A DNA stretch of 64,000 bases from Microbacterium halotolerans (GCF_003569805.1 NZ_KZ984051.1:1033606-1097605); one strand, 5' to 3'; counted from the first letter of the stretch, positions 1 through 9,073 are shown. The notes: generated from the letters alone by a model not told the origin. A program made the numbers and translations.

Positions 1-1
1 G

Positions 2-517
2 CATCGCATCGCCAGGGCGGGTCTGGGGCGCAGCTTCCAGCTGTGCCGCGTCTTTCCCCGGATGACGGTGCTGGAGAACATGCTGGCGGCCGTGCAGCCG
101 GCGTCGTTGCGCGAATACATCGGCAACGCTCATCATCGCCGTACGGTCGAGCGGGCCAGGGCCATGCTCGAACGCGTGGGAATCGACCATCTGGAGAACT
201 CCGAGGCGCGCGACATCTCGTACGGGCAGCAGAAGCTGCTCGAACTCGGCTCCACGTTGATGACCGATCCGCCGTTCGTGATGCTGGACGAACCGGCGGG
301 AGGCGTGAATCCGTCGCTGATCGAACGCATCGCGGTGCTGGTGCGCGAACTCAATTCCGAAGGCACGACGTTCCTGATCGTGGAGCACAACATGGATCTG
401 ATCATGAGCCTGTGCGATCAGATCGTGGTCTTCGACCGGGGTGCGCAGATCGCCGCCGGAACCCCGGATGTGGTCCAGTCCGATCCGAAGGTCTTGGAGG
501 CATACCTTGGCGTCTGA
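2..517 (+). CDS. livG: Branched-chain amino-acid ABC transporter ATP-binding protein, 5'-truncated by window edge
   Basis: This is the C-terminal 171 residues of a LivG-type ATPase that powers import of branched-chain amino acids or related substrates (amides, urea) at the cytoplasmic face of the membrane. The reading frame is open from the first bases, so the Walker A part lies outside the window. Visible are the Q-loop region (GRSFQLCRVFPRMTVLENM), an ABC signature in the form ISYGQQK, Walker B (FVMLDEPAGG) and the H-loop (LIVEHNMDLI). The FPRMTVLEN stretch and the length fit LivG. The stop overlaps the next gene by 11 bases, so the two are translated together. The substrate cannot be read from the sequence. 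Confidence 0.9.
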   Translation, partial: HRIARAGLGRSFQLCRVFPRMTVLENMLAAVQPASLREYIGNAHHRRTVERARAMLERVGIDHLENSEARDISYGQQKLLELGSTLMTDPPFVMLDEPAGGVNPSLIERIAVLVRELNSEGTTFLIVEHNMDLIMSLCDQIVVFDRGAQIAAGTPDVVQSDPKVLEAYLGV

Positions 518-1241
518 CGTTGTTCTCGAACTGTCCGATATCGAAGCCGGATACGGCAAAGCGGCGCTCGTGCTGCGCGGACTGTCGGTGAAGGTTCGCC
601 GCAAGGAGGTGGTCTGCCTCGTCGGGCCGAACGGTGCGGGCAAGTCGACTGTGCTGAAGGTGGCCAGCGGCATGCTCAGGCCCCGCTCGGGACAGGTGCT
701 GCTGAGCGGGGAGGATGTCACCGGTCAGGGGCCGCAGAAGCTCCTGCGCGGCGGCCTCTCGCACGTGCTGCAGGGGCACTCGGTGTTCAAGGAGATGACC
801 GTCGAGGAGAACATCCGTCTCGGCGGCTACGCGCTGTCGGACCAGTCGGCCATCGCGGAGCGGATCGATTTCGTGCGAACCGTGTTCCCCGTGGTGGCGG
901 AGCAGTGGAAGCAGAGCGCCGGGGCGCTCTCGGGTGGTCAGCAGAAGCAGGTGGAGTTCGCGCGGGCGATGATCGTGCAGCCGGACGTGGTGCTGCTGGA
1001 CGAGCCGTCCATGGGGCTCGACCCCAAGCGCACCGCCACGATCTTCGAAGAGGTCGATCGCATGCGCCGGAACGGCGTGGCGGTGCTGATCGTGGAGCAG
1101 AACGCCCGCCGCGCCCTGCAGATGGCGGACGTCGGCTGCGTGCTCGACCTCGGCCGTGTGTTCGCCACGGGCCCGGCATCCGAGCTCCTCGCCGACCCCA
1201 AGCTCAGCGAGCTCTACCTCGGAGGCCGCGCCGCAACCTGA
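507..1241 (+). CDS. livF: Branched-chain amino-acid ABC transporter ATP-binding protein
   Basis: A 244-residue LivF-type ATPase, partner of the preceding LivG. Walker A is GPNGAGKS at residues 40-47, followed by an LSGGQQK signature and a VVLLDEPSMGLDP Walker B. The switch region is VEQN rather than VEHN, which is characteristic of LivF. I chose the TTG at 507 because GGAGG lies six bases upstream (496-500) and it gives the normal LivF N-terminus (MASDVVLELSDIEAGYG). A longer frame reaching back to 441 would run deep into livG and is less likely. It is probably the last gene of the transporter operon, since a repeat-rich spacer and an opposing gene follow. Confidence 0.92.
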   Translation: MASDVVLELSDIEAGYGKAALVLRGLSVKVRRKEVVCLVGPNGAGKSTVLKVASGMLRPRSGQVLLSGEDVTGQGPQKLLRGGLSHVLQGHSVFKEMTVEENIRLGGYALSDQSAIAERIDFVRTVFPVVAEQWKQSAGALSGGQQKQVEFARAMIVQPDVVLLDEPSMGLDPKRTATIFEEVDRMRRNGVAVLIVEQNARRALQMADVGCVLDLGRVFATGPASELLADPKLSELYLGGRAAT

Positions 1242-1250
1242 CCCCGCTGC

Positions 1251-1318
1251 CGAGATGCGCACTTGTCGTCGAGATGCGCCGCTTTTGACGCCCGGATGTC
1301 GAAAAGGTGCGCATCTCG
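1251..1318. repeat. Intergenic CGAGATGCGC repeat element, copy 1
   Basis: CGAGATGCGC occurs at 1251-1260 and again exactly 19 bases later at 1270-1279. Its inverse GCGCATCTCG lies at 1309-1318. CGAGATGCGCAC (1251-1262) and GTGCGCATCTCG (1307-1318) form a perfect 12-bp inverted repeat. A related copy lies at 9074-9102. It sits between the 3' ends of livF and pgm, so it may also act as a bidirectional terminator. Confidence 0.6.
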
Positions 1319-1481
1319 CGAGCGGTCCGTGCAGCAGCGGAGTCGCTCGTGCCTGATCATCCGGGGCGGTCGGGGCGGTCGGGGCAGTCGTGCCCATCGT
1401 GCGGAGACGGCGGCGCTGTTGGCGTGACGGCCGCGAAGAAGCAGCAGCAGGAGGATCGCGCTTCGGCGCGGGTGAGTCAGG

Positions 1482-3128
1482 TCAGGCGCCGAGCACCTGA
1501 TCGATGACGTCCTTGGCTTCGAGCTGCACCTGGTGCAGGTGCTCAGGGCCCTCGAGGCTCTCGGCGTAGAGCTTGTAGACGTCTTCGGTGCCGGAAGGAC
1601 GGGCCGCGAACCACGACGTGGCCGTCTGCACCTTGAGCCCGCCGATGGCCGCATCGTTCCCCGGCGCGCGCGTGAGCTTCGCGGTGATCGCATCTCCCGC
1701 GAGCACATCCGCCGTCACGTCGTCGGCGGACAGCTTCTTCAGCGCGGCCTTCTGCTCCGGGGTGGCGGGGGCATCGACGCGCGCGTAGGCCGACGAGCCG
1801 TGCTCCGCTTCGAGCTCGCGGTACCGCTGCGACGGCGTCTTGCCCGTCACTGCGATGATCTCGGCGGCGAGCAGGCAGAGCAGAATGCCGTCCTTGTCGG
1901 TGGTCCACACGGAGCCGTCCTTGCGCAGGAACGATGCTCCTGCCGACTCCTCGCCTCCGAAGCCGATCGAGCCGTCGAGCAGGCCGGGCACGAACCACTT
2001 GAACCCGACGGGCACCTCGACGAGCCTGCGGCCGAGGGAGGCGGCGACCCTGTCGATGATCATCGACGAGACGAGCGTCTTGCCGACGCCCGCGTCCAGC
2101 CGCCATCCCGGCCGGTTGGCGTAGAGATAGTCGATCGCGACGGCGAGGTAGTGGTTCGGGTTCATCAGCCCGGCGTCGGGCGTGACGATGCCATGCCGGT
2201 CGGCGTCGGCGTCGTTGCCGGTGAGCAGGTCGAACTCGGAGCGCCTCGCCACGAGCGATGCCATCGCGGACGGCGACGACGGGTCCATCCGGATCTTCTC
2301 ATCCCAGTCCAGCGTCATGAAGCGCCACGTGGGGTCGACATCCGGGTTCACGACCGTCAGGTCGAGGCCGTAGACCTCGCTGATCAGCTGCCAGTACTCG
2401 ACCGAGGCACCGCCCAGAGGGTCGGCGCCGATGCGCACGCCGGTGGACTTGATCGCTTCGACGTCGATGATGCTCGCCAGGTCGCGCACGTACACGTCGC
2501 GGTAGTCGTAGGTGGCGAGGGAATCGTGGTCGAGATCGGCGAACCGGAGGCGGCGGACCGCTTCGAGGTCGTCGGTCAGCAGGTCGTTGGCGCGGTTCGC
2601 GATCCATTCGGTCGCGTCCGTGTCGGCGGGCCCGCCGTGCGGCGGGTTGTACTTGAAACCGCCGTCGCTCGGGGGGTTGTGGCTCGGAGTGACGACGATG
2701 CCGTCCGCGCGATCTGGGTCGGTGGTATCGCGGCCGGCGTTGTACGTGAGGATGGCGTGGCTGAGCGCCGGGGTCGGCACGTACGAATCGCGCGAATCGA
2801 TGCGCACGTCGACGCCGTTGGCGACCAGCACCTCGATGGCGCTGTGCTGGGCCGGGAGCGACAGGGCGTGGGTGTCGCGACCGAGGAACAGCGGGCCTGC
2901 GATGCCCTGCTCCATGCGGTAGTCGACGATCGCCTGGGTGGTCGCGAGGATGTGGTGCTCGTTGAAGCTCGACTTCAGGCTCGAACCGCGGTGACCGCTG
3001 GTGCCGAAGGCGACGCGCTGCGTGTCGAACTGCGGGTCGGGAACAAGGTCGTAGTACGCACCGATGAGCTCATCGATGTCGGTCAGATCGGATGCTTCCG
3101 CGGGCTGTCCTGCGCGACTCATGATCAT
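1482..3128 (-). CDS. pgm: Phosphoglucomutase (alpha-D-glucose phosphate-specific)
   Basis: A 548-residue enzyme interconverting glucose-1-phosphate and glucose-6-phosphate in the cytosol, linking glycolysis to glycogen and cell-wall sugar nucleotides. It has the active-site loop VVTPSHNPPSDGG, with phosphoserine near Ser149, and the metal-binding loop GNDADADRHG with Asp306, 308 and 310. It also has the sugar-binding loop GGEESAGASF and the C-terminal phosphate loop ARPSGTED. The length matches the family (about 545). The start could be the ATG at 3128 or the one two codons later at 3122; neither has a strong ribosome-binding site. It stands alone, reading toward livF. Confidence 0.95.
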   Translation of the reverse strand: MIMSRAGQPAEASDLTDIDELIGAYYDLVPDPQFDTQRVAFGTSGHRGSSLKSSFNEHHILATTQAIVDYRMEQGIAGPLFLGRDTHALSLPAQHSAIEVLVANGVDVRIDSRDSYVPTPALSHAILTYNAGRDTTDPDRADGIVVTPSHNPPSDGGFKYNPPHGGPADTDATEWIANRANDLLTDDLEAVRRLRFADLDHDSLATYDYRDVYVRDLASIIDVEAIKSTGVRIGADPLGGASVEYWQLISEVYGLDLTVVNPDVDPTWRFMTLDWDEKIRMDPSSPSAMASLVARRSEFDLLTGNDADADRHGIVTPDAGLMNPNHYLAVAIDYLYANRPGWRLDAGVGKTLVSSMIIDRVAASLGRRLVEVPVGFKWFVPGLLDGSIGFGGEESAGASFLRKDGSVWTTDKDGILLCLLAAEIIAVTGKTPSQRYRELEAEHGSSAYARVDAPATPEQKAALKKLSADDVTADVLAGDAITAKLTRAPGNDAAIGGLKVQTATSWFAARPSGTEDVYKLYAESLEGPEHLHQVQLEAKDVIDQVLGA

Positions 3129-3278
3129 ATTCTGCCAGGCATCGTTACCTTTCGGTTATGCATCGGGTGTGCGAATCGGTCACGATCCGTTCTTCGAGGT
3201 CGATTCCGGAGCAGCCGGATGTCGGTTCGGAGCGGTCGGCGCACTGACCTCGGGTCGGGAGCTGTCCGGCGCCGGTTG

Positions 3279-3370
3279 CACAACGCAGTCAGATCGGGAT
3301 GATCAGGGCGTGCTTTCGGCACGCTCGCGACGGCCATCACGGGGGCGACGCCCGGATCGACTGCGTTGTG
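3279..3370. repeat. Long-range inverted repeat in the leader upstream of pheA
   Basis: CACAACGCAGTC (3279-3290) and GACTGCGTTGTG (3359-3370) are perfect 12-bp inverted arms 68 bases apart. The enclosed stretch holds two small hairpins, GCGTGC/GCACGC and GGGCG/CGCCC. The right arm ends 37 bases before the pheA start codon. It could fold into a structured leader or be an operator. Nothing else is recognisable in the 3129-3407 spacer. Confidence 0.4.
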
Positions 3371-3407
3371 TGCGGCGGACGGCGATGGCGGCGCTACGCT
3401 TTTGGGC

Positions 3408-4364
3408 ATGACGAACGAAGCTGCCGCCCCGCGTACGTACAGCTACTTGGGGCCGGCCGGAACGTTCACGGAGTCGGCGCTGGAGCAGGTGCCGGAAGCG
3501 CGCGGGCAGAATTGGAAGCCGGTGAGCAACGTCGGCGAGGCGCTCGGCGATGTCGCGTCAGGGTCCAGTGACGCGGCGATGATCGCGATCGAGAACACCG
3601 TCGAGGGCGGAGTGTCGAGCGCGCAGGACGCGTTGGCGGATGTGCCGGGCCTGCGCATCGTGGGCGAGTATCTGGTGCCGGTGTCGTTCGTTCTCGTCTC
3701 ACCGCGCGGCGTCACGCTCGATCAGGTGACGGATGTCGCAGCGCACCCGGTCGCGTATGCGCAGTGCCTGAAATGGCTGGGGCAGAACGTGCCTGGGCAC
3801 ACGCAGGTCATGGCGGGCAGCAACGTCGCCAGCGCGATCGGCGTGCTCGACGGCACGCTCCCGGCGCAGGCGGCGATCGCCGCTCCCGGTGTGGTCGGCC
3901 ACTACGACGTCGACGTGCTCGCCGAGAACATCGGCGACAACCACGAGGCCGTCACCCGGTTCGTGCTCGTGACCCGCACGGGCGCGCCGCCCGAGCCCAC
4001 GGGAGCGGACAAGACCTCGCTCATCGCCGAGCTGCCGAAGGAAGTCGCCGGCGCCCTCGTCGAGATGCTGGAGCAGTTCGCGACCAGGGGCATCAATCTG
4101 AGCCTTCTGCAGTCGCGGCCGATCGGCGACAAGCTCGGCCGGTACCGCTTCGTGATCGACGCCGATGGGCACATCACCGACGAGCGGATGGCTGACGCCC
4201 TGATGGGCCTCAAGCGCTTCAGCCCCAGGGTGATCTTCCTGGGCTCCTACCCGCGCGCCGACCGCCAGATCGTGCAGTACTCCGAGCGGTACAGCGACGC
4301 CTCGTTCGCCGAGGCCCGCGACTGGATCCGGGGGCTGCTCTCAGGTGAGCCCACGGGGGAGTAG
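3408..4364 (+). CDS. pheA: Prephenate dehydratase
   Basis: A 318-residue monofunctional enzyme converting prephenate to phenylpyruvate in phenylalanine synthesis. The N-terminal catalytic domain begins YSYLGPAGTFTESAL. A C-terminal ACT domain (about residues 205-285) carries GINLSLLQSRPIGDKLGRY, the phenylalanine-sensing ESRP-type segment, so feedback inhibition by Phe is expected. The ATG at 3408 gives the usual N-terminus; an in-frame start farther upstream would add residues without family similarity. There is no chorismate mutase fusion, as is normal for actinobacteria. It is flanked by unrelated genes on the opposite strand. Confidence 0.95.
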   Translation: MTNEAAAPRTYSYLGPAGTFTESALEQVPEARGQNWKPVSNVGEALGDVASGSSDAAMIAIENTVEGGVSSAQDALADVPGLRIVGEYLVPVSFVLVSPRGVTLDQVTDVAAHPVAYAQCLKWLGQNVPGHTQVMAGSNVASAIGVLDGTLPAQAAIAAPGVVGHYDVDVLAENIGDNHEAVTRFVLVTRTGAPPEPTGADKTSLIAELPKEVAGALVEMLEQFATRGINLSLLQSRPIGDKLGRYRFVIDADGHITDERMADALMGLKRFSPRVIFLGSYPRADRQIVQYSERYSDASFAEARDWIRGLLSGEPTGE

Positions 4365-4382
4365 ACGCGGCGGGCGAGTCGG

Positions 4383-5246
4383 TCAGCATCCGGGGCCCGT
4401 GGGGTTCTCGGCGCACGTTCTGTCGACGAGGGCGGTGTCGGCGGTGACGGCGCGGACCGACGTTGTGGACGCGGGAGATGTGACCAGCCCGGTGACAGGC
4501 ACGGTGCCGTACCGACCGAAGTCGACGTACGCGCTGGAGAGCACGCGTGCCGTGATCGTGTAGGTGCCGCGCTGCTGGTACGCATGGCTGGTGGGTGTGG
4601 CGGTGAACTCCGCCTGGCCGAGGGAATCCCAGGTCGCGCTCTCTGCGGTGACCTCGACCGACGTGCCGTCGCCGTAGTCGAGGGCGAGCAGCTCCGGCGT
4701 GAAGTGGACCGTCACGGGGAAGCCGAGCAGGTTGCCGCTCGAGCTGCCGCCGGCGACGGGCACCACGACATTCATCGGCATGCCGACGATCGCGACGCCG
4801 TCGGGCTCGCTCGCAACGGAAGGGGTCGGCGGCGCGAACGACAGCACCTGCGTCGCCGTGACGACGGTCGGCGGCTCCGGATCATCCTCGACGTCTTCGT
4901 CTTCGGTGTCGTCGTCCGTGTCGAAGCAGAAGTCGGGCCGCTGAACGCCGGGGTGCCACTCGCACCGGGGGTCGTAGACGACCTCGGTGTCGGTGTCGTC
5001 GCCGCCGGTGCCGTCGCCACCACCGCCGGTGCCGTCGTTGGTCGGCGGCGGGGGAGGCGGAGGATCGGGGGTGTCGACGGTGGTGTCGTGCGTGCCGTCG
5101 ATGGTGACATCGGTGCCGGTGTTGTTTACGTCGCACGTGTCAGTTGGGCCGGTGATCGGACAGCCGGCAGAAAGGGAGATCCCGGGTGTCGGTGCGCCGA
5201 GAATCCCGTTTGCGATGGTGACAGCGATAGCTATGCCGAGTCGCAC
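4383..5246 (-). CDS. PKD-domain-containing secreted or surface protein
   Basis: A 287-residue protein with a hydrophobic N-terminus (MRLGIAIAVTIANGILG) that could be a signal or anchor. A proline run and a long Asp/Gly/Thr-rich low-complexity linker fill residues 50-120. The C-terminal half is a PKD-like beta-sandwich with the hallmark LDYGDG and SHAYQQRGTYTITARV. PKD domains usually mediate extracellular binding. The protein ends with a short Cys-containing tail. Its start lies 16 bases inside the upstream lipoprotein gene, so the two are probably translationally coupled. Substrate and partner are unknown. Confidence 0.75.
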   Translation of the reverse strand: MRLGIAIAVTIANGILGAPTPGISLSAGCPITGPTDTCDVNNTGTDVTIDGTHDTTVDTPDPPPPPPPTNDGTGGGGDGTGGDDTDTEVVYDPRCEWHPGVQRPDFCFDTDDDTEDEDVEDDPEPPTVVTATQVLSFAPPTPSVASEPDGVAIVGMPMNVVVPVAGGSSSGNLLGFPVTVHFTPELLALDYGDGTSVEVTAESATWDSLGQAEFTATPTSHAYQQRGTYTITARVLSSAYVDFGRYGTVPVTGLVTSPASTTSVRAVTADTALVDRTCAENPTGPGC

Positions 5247-5794
5247 TTGGGCTCGCCCTCCCTGCCATCGAGCGATTGAATCGCGAGTTGTGTGGGCGTG
5301 GTGTCTGATGACACCAGGACCACGACAACCGGTTGCACAGGGAGGCGGTCCTCGGAGACGACTGACTCGCCGGAAGCATTGCGGATATCGACGTCAGAAA
5401 CATCGACGCAGGAGTTGAGCGTCACAGTCGGAACATCCAGATCTACTTCAGCGGACTCAGGCAACGTCACAACAGCCGTCCCAGAACGTTCACGCTCCTC
5501 GGCGTGGGACGTTGTGACTGATTCGCGTTCGGACGCCAGCGCGTCGCCGGTCAGCCAGGCGTACACGGGCTCCGCGGATTCGGGATCGCTGAAGTCGACG
5601 TCGTTCGTGGCTTCCACGTAACTTTCGAACGTCTCCCGCGCCGCCTCAAGCGCCTCCTCCTCGGTCGCGAACCCCGTCGGTTCCGGGTCGGGCTCGGTCT
5701 CGGGGGCGCACGCGGCCACGAGGGCGAGCACTCCCAGCGCGCCGAGTGCGGCGGCGATTCTGCGGCGCCGGTTTCGCGAATCGAAGGTGGGCAT
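5231..5794 (-). CDS. Putative lipoprotein of unknown function
   Basis: A 187-residue protein with an arginine-rich N-region, a hydrophobic core and lipobox LVAAC (Cys29), so it is likely tethered to the outer face of the membrane. The mature part is acidic; residues 38-75 (EEEALEAARETFESYVEATN) look like a helical NTF2-like N-terminus. The rest resembles small actinobacterial lipoproteins with no assigned role. It heads a two-gene unit with the overlapping PKD protein, which suggests the two act at the cell surface together. I do not recognise the family with certainty. Confidence 0.7.
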   Translation of the reverse strand: MPTFDSRNRRRRIAAALGALGVLALVAACAPETEPDPEPTGFATEEEALEAARETFESYVEATNDVDFSDPESAEPVYAWLTGDALASERESVTTSHAEERERSGTAVVTLPESAEVDLDVPTVTLNSCVDVSDVDIRNASGESVVSEDRLPVQPVVVVLVSSDTTPTQLAIQSLDGREGEPKCDSA

Positions 5795-6049
5795 GTCGTC
5801 ACGCTAGCGATTCAGCGTGCCGCGGATGCGGTTATCCACAGGGCAATTCGGCAGAACGACAGTTGTCCCCAGTCGAGCGCAGGACGTCGACCGCTATGTC
5901 ACGGAGCATCTGATATCGCTCTGCACCGGGGCCTCGGGGACAAGTTCTGCATCAGGACATCGGCGACGGTTCCGGGGCACCTGGCGGCGACGCCTCGGAC
6001 GCCGAGATCGATGGTGAAGGACGTCGACGGCGGCGGATAGTGTGGGCCC

Positions 6050-7192
6050 GTGGCAGAAACCGACGGCTTGCGCGCAGCGATGATCGCGGGCGATGTCTCA
6101 TCGCCTGACACCGCGCTGTCCACGGTGGAGCTGCCCGTCATCCGGGAGGAGACGACCTGGGTCTTCGGCGCCGCGATGCCTCCTGCTTGGCGACTCGCCG
6201 TCTGGCAGGGGCCGGGCGCCACGCTCTGGTGGGACGTCGCCGCGCCGGAGACGGACCTCGGCATCGTCGTCACCGACGCGACAAGCGCCCTGCCGTGGAT
6301 CAGCGAGGTCTTCGGCGACGCCGTCAGCCGCTTGCTCCGCTCACCGGACGACCCATCGGCAGAAGCACTCGCATTCGTGCGTCAGACCCCGCTGGCGACA
6401 GCCGCTCGAGACGTCGCCCTTGCGCGCTGGCGCCAGGCGTGGTGGCCCGCCTCTCGCGAGAAGCTGGTCCCGCCGCTCGACCCCCGTCTGCTCGCGGCCG
6501 AACGCGCCGACGCCCTCGACCGGCTGCGCGAGGGCGCTACGTCGGTCGCACTCGCCGATACGGCGGCTCTCGACTCTGCGCGGCACGACCTCGCGGCCGC
6601 CGAACGTCGTTTCGGCCGGCTCGATGACCACGACTCGCACCCGCACCGCAGCATCGGCGCAGTCACGACCGGCGCCGAGCCGGCTCCGGTCGACGCATCC
6701 CCGAGCGATGCCGGCGTCGTGCCGTCCACCGGCGACCTCGCCCTGCACCGTGCGCCCGAGCGCAGGCGCGCCCCACTTTCCGGAACCTTTCCGATCGACG
6801 TCAGCCTCATTCCGCACGGCGTCGTCGACGCCGCGGCCGAGGCTCGCTGGCACATCGCGTTCCAGGGCGCGGTTCCCTGGATCAACCTCGAGATCCTGGC
6901 CGCGCCGCGCTTCGCGAACGAGGCGCCGCCCGAGCCCGACCTGCACGTGAGCTTCGCCGAGATCAACGCCGAGCTCACGCTCACCGATGGCGCTTGGCGT
7001 GCCGAGCAGCCCGTCCCGCTGCACGTGCTCACCGACCCGCCCAGCGACAGCACGCTCGTGCTCTACCTGCCGGGCCGCGAAACGCGCAGACCGGCGCCCG
7101 ACGCCGCCGAACTCATCCGGATCGCCCGTGAACGCCTCGTCGCGCCGACGTCGCCCTCCGAGGGAGAGGCAGCCTCTCGCGCCATCGTGTGA
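6050..7192 (+). CDS. Hypothetical protein (380 aa)
   Basis: I do not recognise a characterised family. The frame starts with GTG at 6050 and has strong third-position GC bias, so it is very likely coding. There is no signal peptide or membrane segment. Residues 1-130 contain several Trp-rich stretches. The middle (about 190-245) is low-complexity and probably disordered. The C-terminal part (about 250-350) looks like a beta-rich domain. It is a single gene between the lipoprotein unit and the LLM oxidoreductase, both on the other strand, so context gives no functional hint. Confidence 0.6.
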   Translation: MAETDGLRAAMIAGDVSSPDTALSTVELPVIREETTWVFGAAMPPAWRLAVWQGPGATLWWDVAAPETDLGIVVTDATSALPWISEVFGDAVSRLLRSPDDPSAEALAFVRQTPLATAARDVALARWRQAWWPASREKLVPPLDPRLLAAERADALDRLREGATSVALADTAALDSARHDLAAAERRFGRLDDHDSHPHRSIGAVTTGAEPAPVDASPSDAGVVPSTGDLALHRAPERRRAPLSGTFPIDVSLIPHGVVDAAAEARWHIAFQGAVPWINLEILAAPRFANEAPPEPDLHVSFAEINAELTLTDGAWRAEQPVPLHVLTDPPSDSTLVLYLPGRETRRPAPDAAELIRIARERLVAPTSPSEGEAASRAIV

Positions 7193-7236
7193 ACCGGTCC
7201 GCCGTGGGCACGAACGCACCCACGTGCACCCCAACC

Positions 7237-8286
7237 TCACATGGCCGCGGCGAGCAGCTCCAGCGTCTGCACGCGCCCGGCCGGCGACTCCGGCGCCTCG
7301 CTCTCGTACGAGCCGGACGACGCTCCGAGCATGATCTCCTCGACCTGGTGCTTCGCACCGAACTCGCGCAGCTGGCCGGCCACGGCATCCGGAGTGCCGA
7401 TGAACCAGCGCTGCTTGTTCTGGTCGATGAGCGACTGCTCGAGGGCATCCGACGGGTTCGCGAGCACCTCGTCGATCGTCTCGATGGGGCGCATCGGCTT
7501 GTTCGAGCGCAGCCGGGCGAACTGGCGCAGCTGCGGCAGCGCCCGCTCGTGCGCCTCCTCATCCGTCGGCGCGACGACCACATTCGCGGTGACGAAGCTC
7601 CGCGGCGCAGGACGCGCCTCGCTCGCCGTGAACTGGTCGCGGTACAGCGCCATCGCACGCTCGAGGCCGTCGCCGGCGAAGTGGTTCGCGAACACGTACG
7701 GCAGGCCCAGCTGCGCGGCGAGCTGCGCCGAGTAGTCGCTCGATCCGAGCAGCCACACGTCGGGGCTGCTGCTCGCGGCGGGCGTCGCGTGCACGTTGTA
7801 CTCGCCGCCGTTCACGAACCGGACGGTCGCGCCCACCGGGCTCGCAAGCGCCATGATGTCGGTGATGTGATCGGGGAAGCGCTCGACCTCGCTCGTCGCA
7901 CCGGATCGCCGCAGCAGCTGCGAGATCACCTGGTCGCTGCCCGGCGCGCGCCCGATGCCGAGGTCGACGCGTCCTGGTGCCATCGCCTCGAGCGCTGCGA
8001 ACTGCTCGGCCACGATGAGCGGCGCATGGTTCGGCAGCATGACGCCGCCGGACCCGACCCGGATGCGCTCGGTCACGCCGATCGCGGCGGCGATCAGCAC
8101 GGCGGGCGTCGTCGATGCCACGGCAGGCATGTTGTGGTGCTCGGCGAACCAGTATCGCCGATACCCGAGCTCGTCCGCGCGGCGCGCCAGCGTCATCGAC
8201 GCGGCGATCGCCTGCGAGCTGGTCTGCCCGGTGCGCACCGGCACCAGGTCGAGCACGGACAGGGCGGGGCTGGCAGTCTCGGTCAC
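7237..8286 (-). CDS. LLM-class flavin-dependent oxidoreductase
   Basis: A 349-residue luciferase-like monooxygenase (TIM barrel, reduced-flavin dependent). Family motifs are LGYRRYWFAEHHNMP, RIRVGSGGVMLPNH, FAALEAMAPGRVDLGIGRAPG and a late DEVLANPSDA region. It belongs to the alkanal-monooxygenase-like group without a bacterial-luciferase partner (YhbW type), members of which act on diverse small molecules. The true substrate is unknown. The start is GTG at 8286. It is monocistronic and reads toward the hypothetical gene at 6050-7192. Confidence 0.88.
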   Translation of the reverse strand: MTETASPALSVLDLVPVRTGQTSSQAIAASMTLARRADELGYRRYWFAEHHNMPAVASTTPAVLIAAAIGVTERIRVGSGGVMLPNHAPLIVAEQFAALEAMAPGRVDLGIGRAPGSDQVISQLLRRSGATSEVERFPDHITDIMALASPVGATVRFVNGGEYNVHATPAASSSPDVWLLGSSDYSAQLAAQLGLPYVFANHFAGDGLERAMALYRDQFTASEARPAPRSFVTANVVVAPTDEEAHERALPQLRQFARLRSNKPMRPIETIDEVLANPSDALEQSLIDQNKQRWFIGTPDAVAGQLREFGAKHQVEEIMLGASSGSYESEAPESPAGRVQTLELLAAAM

Positions 8287-8416
8287 CCCAGTGGCAACGC
8301 GGGGTCAGGGCGGCGTATTCCCGCGTGAGCGTGCGGTGCGGAAGCGGACCACCTCGGCGCGGGGCGGTTCCCTGAACTCGAGAAGGGACGGTTGTGCGCC
8401 GGATGTCGCGGCGGGC

Positions 8417-8800
8417 TCAGAACGACAGCTCTGCCGCGGGCGGGAAATCGAGGACGGGCTCGTCGAGCGGCGCGAGCTCCAGATAGCTCAGCCTCCCGGC
8501 GTCGATGAAGAGCATGAGGTACGCAGAGTCGGTCGAGGCGCTGAGCACCACACGAGGCTCATCGTCCGTCGCGGGCCCGGATGCGTCGCCGAGCTCGATC
8601 GACGGACACTCGCTGCAGCCGCAGGACCCGTACGCCAGCGTGTCGTCGACCTGAGCGAGCCACGTCTCGCGCTCTGCGGCGTCCTGGGCGTGCGGGATGT
8701 CGTCGTCTCGCTCGCCGCGTTCGATCATCGCGGCGAGCACGTCGCGCTCGCGCTGAGTGAGGTTCCGCGGAGATGTCACCGCTCCATCATCCCAGCGCAT
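8417..8800 (-). CDS. Hypothetical protein (127 aa)
   Basis: An acidic 127-residue protein with no recognised domain. Residues 55-70 contain a small Cys cluster, CGCSEC, which could bind metal. The ATG at 8800 is used here. A GTG at 8779 giving VTSPRNLTQRERDV is an equally plausible start, since that is where a conserved-looking sequence begins. No signal peptide or membrane segment is seen. It is not clearly cotranscribed with its neighbours. Confidence 0.55.
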   Translation of the reverse strand: MRWDDGAVTSPRNLTQRERDVLAAMIERGERDDDIPHAQDAAERETWLAQVDDTLAYGSCGCSECPSIELGDASGPATDDEPRVVLSASTDSAYLMLFIDAGRLSYLELAPLDEPVLDFPPAAELSF

Positions 8801-8902
8801 CGGTGCCGTCCGCGCCGGGTCAGCGACCCGCCGCTGCGCATATCGCAGCAGTGCGCGGCCCCCTCCCGCGGCTCGCCACCCGCGGACTACAAACCGCAGA
8901 AT

Positions 8903-8970
8903 CTAGGAGATCGAGCATTATCTAGGACGAAAACCTCGATTCGCATCCTAGAAAATGCTCGTTCTCCTAG
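8903..8970. repeat. AT-rich 25-bp inverted repeat built from CTAGGA half-sites
   Basis: The arms at 8903-8927 and 8946-8970 match at 23 of 25 positions and are separated by 18 bases. Each arm begins and ends with CTAGGA (or TCCTAG on the other side), the two copies within an arm lying exactly 19 bases apart, and each contains GAGCATT in the middle. The four half-sites are far more AT-rich than the surroundings. It could be an operator or a hairpin. The nearest gene it could control is the antiporter at 9159. Confidence 0.6.
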
Positions 8971-9073
8971 CGTTCGCGCCGCCTCTCGCGGCCTCGACCT
9001 GCCGACCATGCCCGCATCCCGGATGTTCGCACAGCGAATTGCGCACAGATCATCCGGATGCTTGTCATAACCT

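Noticed and set aside
5795..6049. Small ORFs in the spacer between the lipoprotein and the 380-aa hypothetical gene
   Set aside because: No ribosome site, codon bias or similarity to any family; I see nothing supportable there.
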